From assembly GCA_007116505.1 (NCBI GenBank), contig SKII01000074.1, positions 1 through 9,248 of the forward strand: a stretch of DNA of 9,248 nt, in the 5' to 3' direction. The translations under genes and the position numbers were made by a program. Position 1 is the stretch's first letter; each line of letters starts with the position of its first letter. This stretch comes from Nitriliruptoraceae bacterium (GTDB taxonomy: Bacteria; Actinomycetota; Nitriliruptoria; Nitriliruptorales; Nitriliruptoraceae). This document shows positions 8,460 through 9,248 of the stretch, piece after piece. The notes beneath the pieces are model-generated. The model searched no databases. It was not told the origin of the DNA and worked only from the letters and a program-made list of their open reading frames with translations.

Positions 8460-8481
8460 CGGAACGGGAGCGACATCGGGC

Positions 8482-8487
8482 TAGGCT
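8482..8487 (+). promoter_or_regulatory. -10 element placing a leaderless start at 8495
   Basis: TAGGCT fits TANNNT. Seven bases separate it from ATG 8495, which places the expected transcription start on or next to the A of the start codon. Together with the lack of a Shine-Dalgarno (the spacer is cccccac), this is the usual layout of leaderless mRNAs in high-GC actinobacteria. No good -35 is seen. Confidence 0.5.
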
Positions 8488-8494
8488 CCCCCAC

Positions 8495-8683
8495 ATGTGC
8501 TCACGGACCACCTGCCGCTCGTGCGGCCTGGCCAGCTGGTCGGGCTGCGGTGCCCACGTCGATCAGGTCATGCGCGGGATCCCCAAGGACCAGCGCTGCA
8601 CCTGCGACCGCTCACGTCCGCCCGCGGACCTGCGTGAGCGACGCTCGCTCGTCGGACGGCTGACGCGCCTCCTCGGACGCTGA
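8495..8683 (+). CDS. Small cysteine-rich, probably metal-binding protein (62 aa)
   Basis: This 62-residue protein has six cysteines and one histidine in an ordered pattern: Cys2, Cys7, Cys10, Cys18, His21, Cys35 and Cys37. They lie in the core TCRSCGLASWSGCGAHVDQV (6-25) and the RCTC end (34-37). Two CxC/CxxC pairs plus CGxH suggest zinc or another metal, an inference. I recall small uncharacterised proteins of the form TCxxCGxxxWxGCGxHVxxV followed by RCxC in many bacteria, with no assigned role. The tail (about 45-62) is basic and could form an amphipathic helix. The start is chosen at ATG 8495 because the cysteine core begins there and a -10 element precedes it by seven bases. A longer frame from ATG 8408 has no such support. 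The nitroreductase ATG follows 29 bases after the stop and may be co-transcribed. Confidence 0.78.
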   Translation: MCSRTTCRSCGLASWSGCGAHVDQVMRGIPKDQRCTCDRSRPPADLRERRSLVGRLTRLLGR

Positions 8684-8712
8684 GCGGACCGTCGGGGCGG
8701 ACCGGAGGGTCG

Positions 8713-9248
8713 ATGTCGCGCGACACCGCCCTCGACCCCCGCCTCCAGCTGCTGCACGACCGTCGCACGGTCTCGCGCCTCGACCCGCCCGGCCCGACCC
8801 CCCATGAGCTCGCGGCGCTGCTCGCCGCCGCCGACGCCGCGCCCGACCACGGGGCGTTGCGCCCATGGCGCCTCCTGGTGCTCGACGATGCGGCTCGTCG
8901 GCAGGTCTCGGACGCCTACGCCGCGGCGCAGCGCGACGTCGACCCCTCGCCGGAGCTCGTGGAGCGGGCCGCGTCGAAGCCGCTGCGGGGCCCCTGTGTG
9001 GTCGCCGCGCTCGCCCGCACGGTCGCGCACCCGAAGGTCCCCGACTGGGAGCAGCTCGCCGCCGCGGCCGCCGCCGTGCAGAACCTGTGCCTCGGCGCGA
9101 CCGCGCTCGGCTACGGGTCGGCATGGCGCACGGGCTGGTTCGTCGAGCATGCCGCGGTGCGGACCGCGCTCGACGCCGGACCGGACGAGCGCATCATCGG
9201 GATGATCCACCTCGGTACGCCACGGACCACGCCACGGACCACGCCACG
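8713..9248 (+). CDS. YdjA-type NAD(P)H nitroreductase (3' end beyond window)
   Basis: The frame runs 178 codons from ATG 8713 and is still open at the window edge. It resembles the single-domain nitroreductase YdjA of Escherichia coli (183 residues). Visible motifs are RRTVSR (17-22) and APDHGALRPWR (43-53), which bind FMN in this family, then HPKVPDWEQ (107-115), the helix QNLCLGATALGYGSAWRTG (123-141), and the final strand RIIGMIHLGTP (160-170). Such flavoproteins reduce nitro compounds or quinones with NAD(P)H as homodimers; the natural substrate is usually unknown. GGAGGG at 8704-8709 precedes the ATG by only three or four bases, which is short but usable. After the last core strand the tail becomes a PRTT tandem repeat, where relatives have a short proline-rich tail. 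The true C-terminus is not visible. Confidence 0.88.
   Translation, partial: MSRDTALDPRLQLLHDRRTVSRLDPPGPTPHELAALLAAADAAPDHGALRPWRLLVLDDAARRQVSDAYAAAQRDVDPSPELVERAASKPLRGPCVVAALARTVAHPKVPDWEQLAAAAAAVQNLCLGATALGYGSAWRTGWFVEHAAVRTALDAGPDERIIGMIHLGTPRTTPRTTP
9217..9248 (+). repeat. 12-bp tandem repeat at window end (at least 2.7 copies)
   Basis: The unit acgccacggacc occurs at 9217-9228 and 9229-9240 and continues to the last base of the window. In the nitroreductase frame it encodes TPRT TPRT TP. The copy number is unknown because the window ends inside the array. Confidence 0.92.

Noticed and set aside
8263..8683. Toxin-antitoxin pair
   Set aside because: The genes are divergent rather than in one operon, and neither resembles a known toxin or antitoxin.
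8563..9210. 215-codon minus-strand frame opposite the nitroreductase
   Set aside because: The plus strand carries clear nitroreductase motifs in order; the antisense product is Arg/Gly-rich and unrecognisable.

Overview
The DNA is very GC-rich and nearly every third codon position is G or C. GTG starts, four-base ATGA gene overlaps and at least one apparently leaderless start fit a high-GC Actinomycetota chromosome. A deep or lesser-known lineage is possible, but the sequence alone does not fix the genus. I see no rRNA, tRNA, CRISPR array, transposase, integrase or phage gene, and no stretch over 300 bases lacks a gene. This looks like chromosomal core and semi-accessory DNA, not a mobile island, and I found no convincing new multi-gene system.

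Layout: (1) 46-2792, plus strand: a saccharopine-dehydrogenase-like (trans-acting enoyl reductase type) oxidoreductase overlaps a GH13 alpha-glucosidase by four bases. A short tandem repeat at 1-24 may belong to the end of an upstream gene that stops at 46. (2) 2805-4126, minus strand: a membrane-anchored YceI-domain protein is followed two bases later by a VanZ-family membrane protein, convergent with the glucosidase. (3) 4127-4239: a 113-base divergent promoter region. (4) 4240-6989, plus strand: a short-chain dehydrogenase overlaps a full-length RecQ helicase by four bases. (5) 7054-8259, plus strand: a Bcr/CflA-type MFS drug exporter. (6) 8263-8415, minus strand: a 50-residue basic protein. 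(7) 8495-8683, plus strand: a 62-residue cysteine-rich protein, apparently leaderless. (8) 8713 to the window edge, plus strand: a YdjA-type nitroreductase.

The genes form small two-gene units, not one pathway. The YceI/VanZ pair is an envelope module of unknown role, the exporter and nitroreductase suggest detoxification, and RecQ is DNA repair. The most distinctive features are: short tandem or near-tandem repeats with periods divisible by three that cluster at the ends of coding sequences (1-24, 4091-4112, 4251-4295, 5061-5097, 5136-5162, 9217-9248); the divergent pair of tiny genes at 8263-8683; and a ten-base sequence shared by the two divergent promoter regions.
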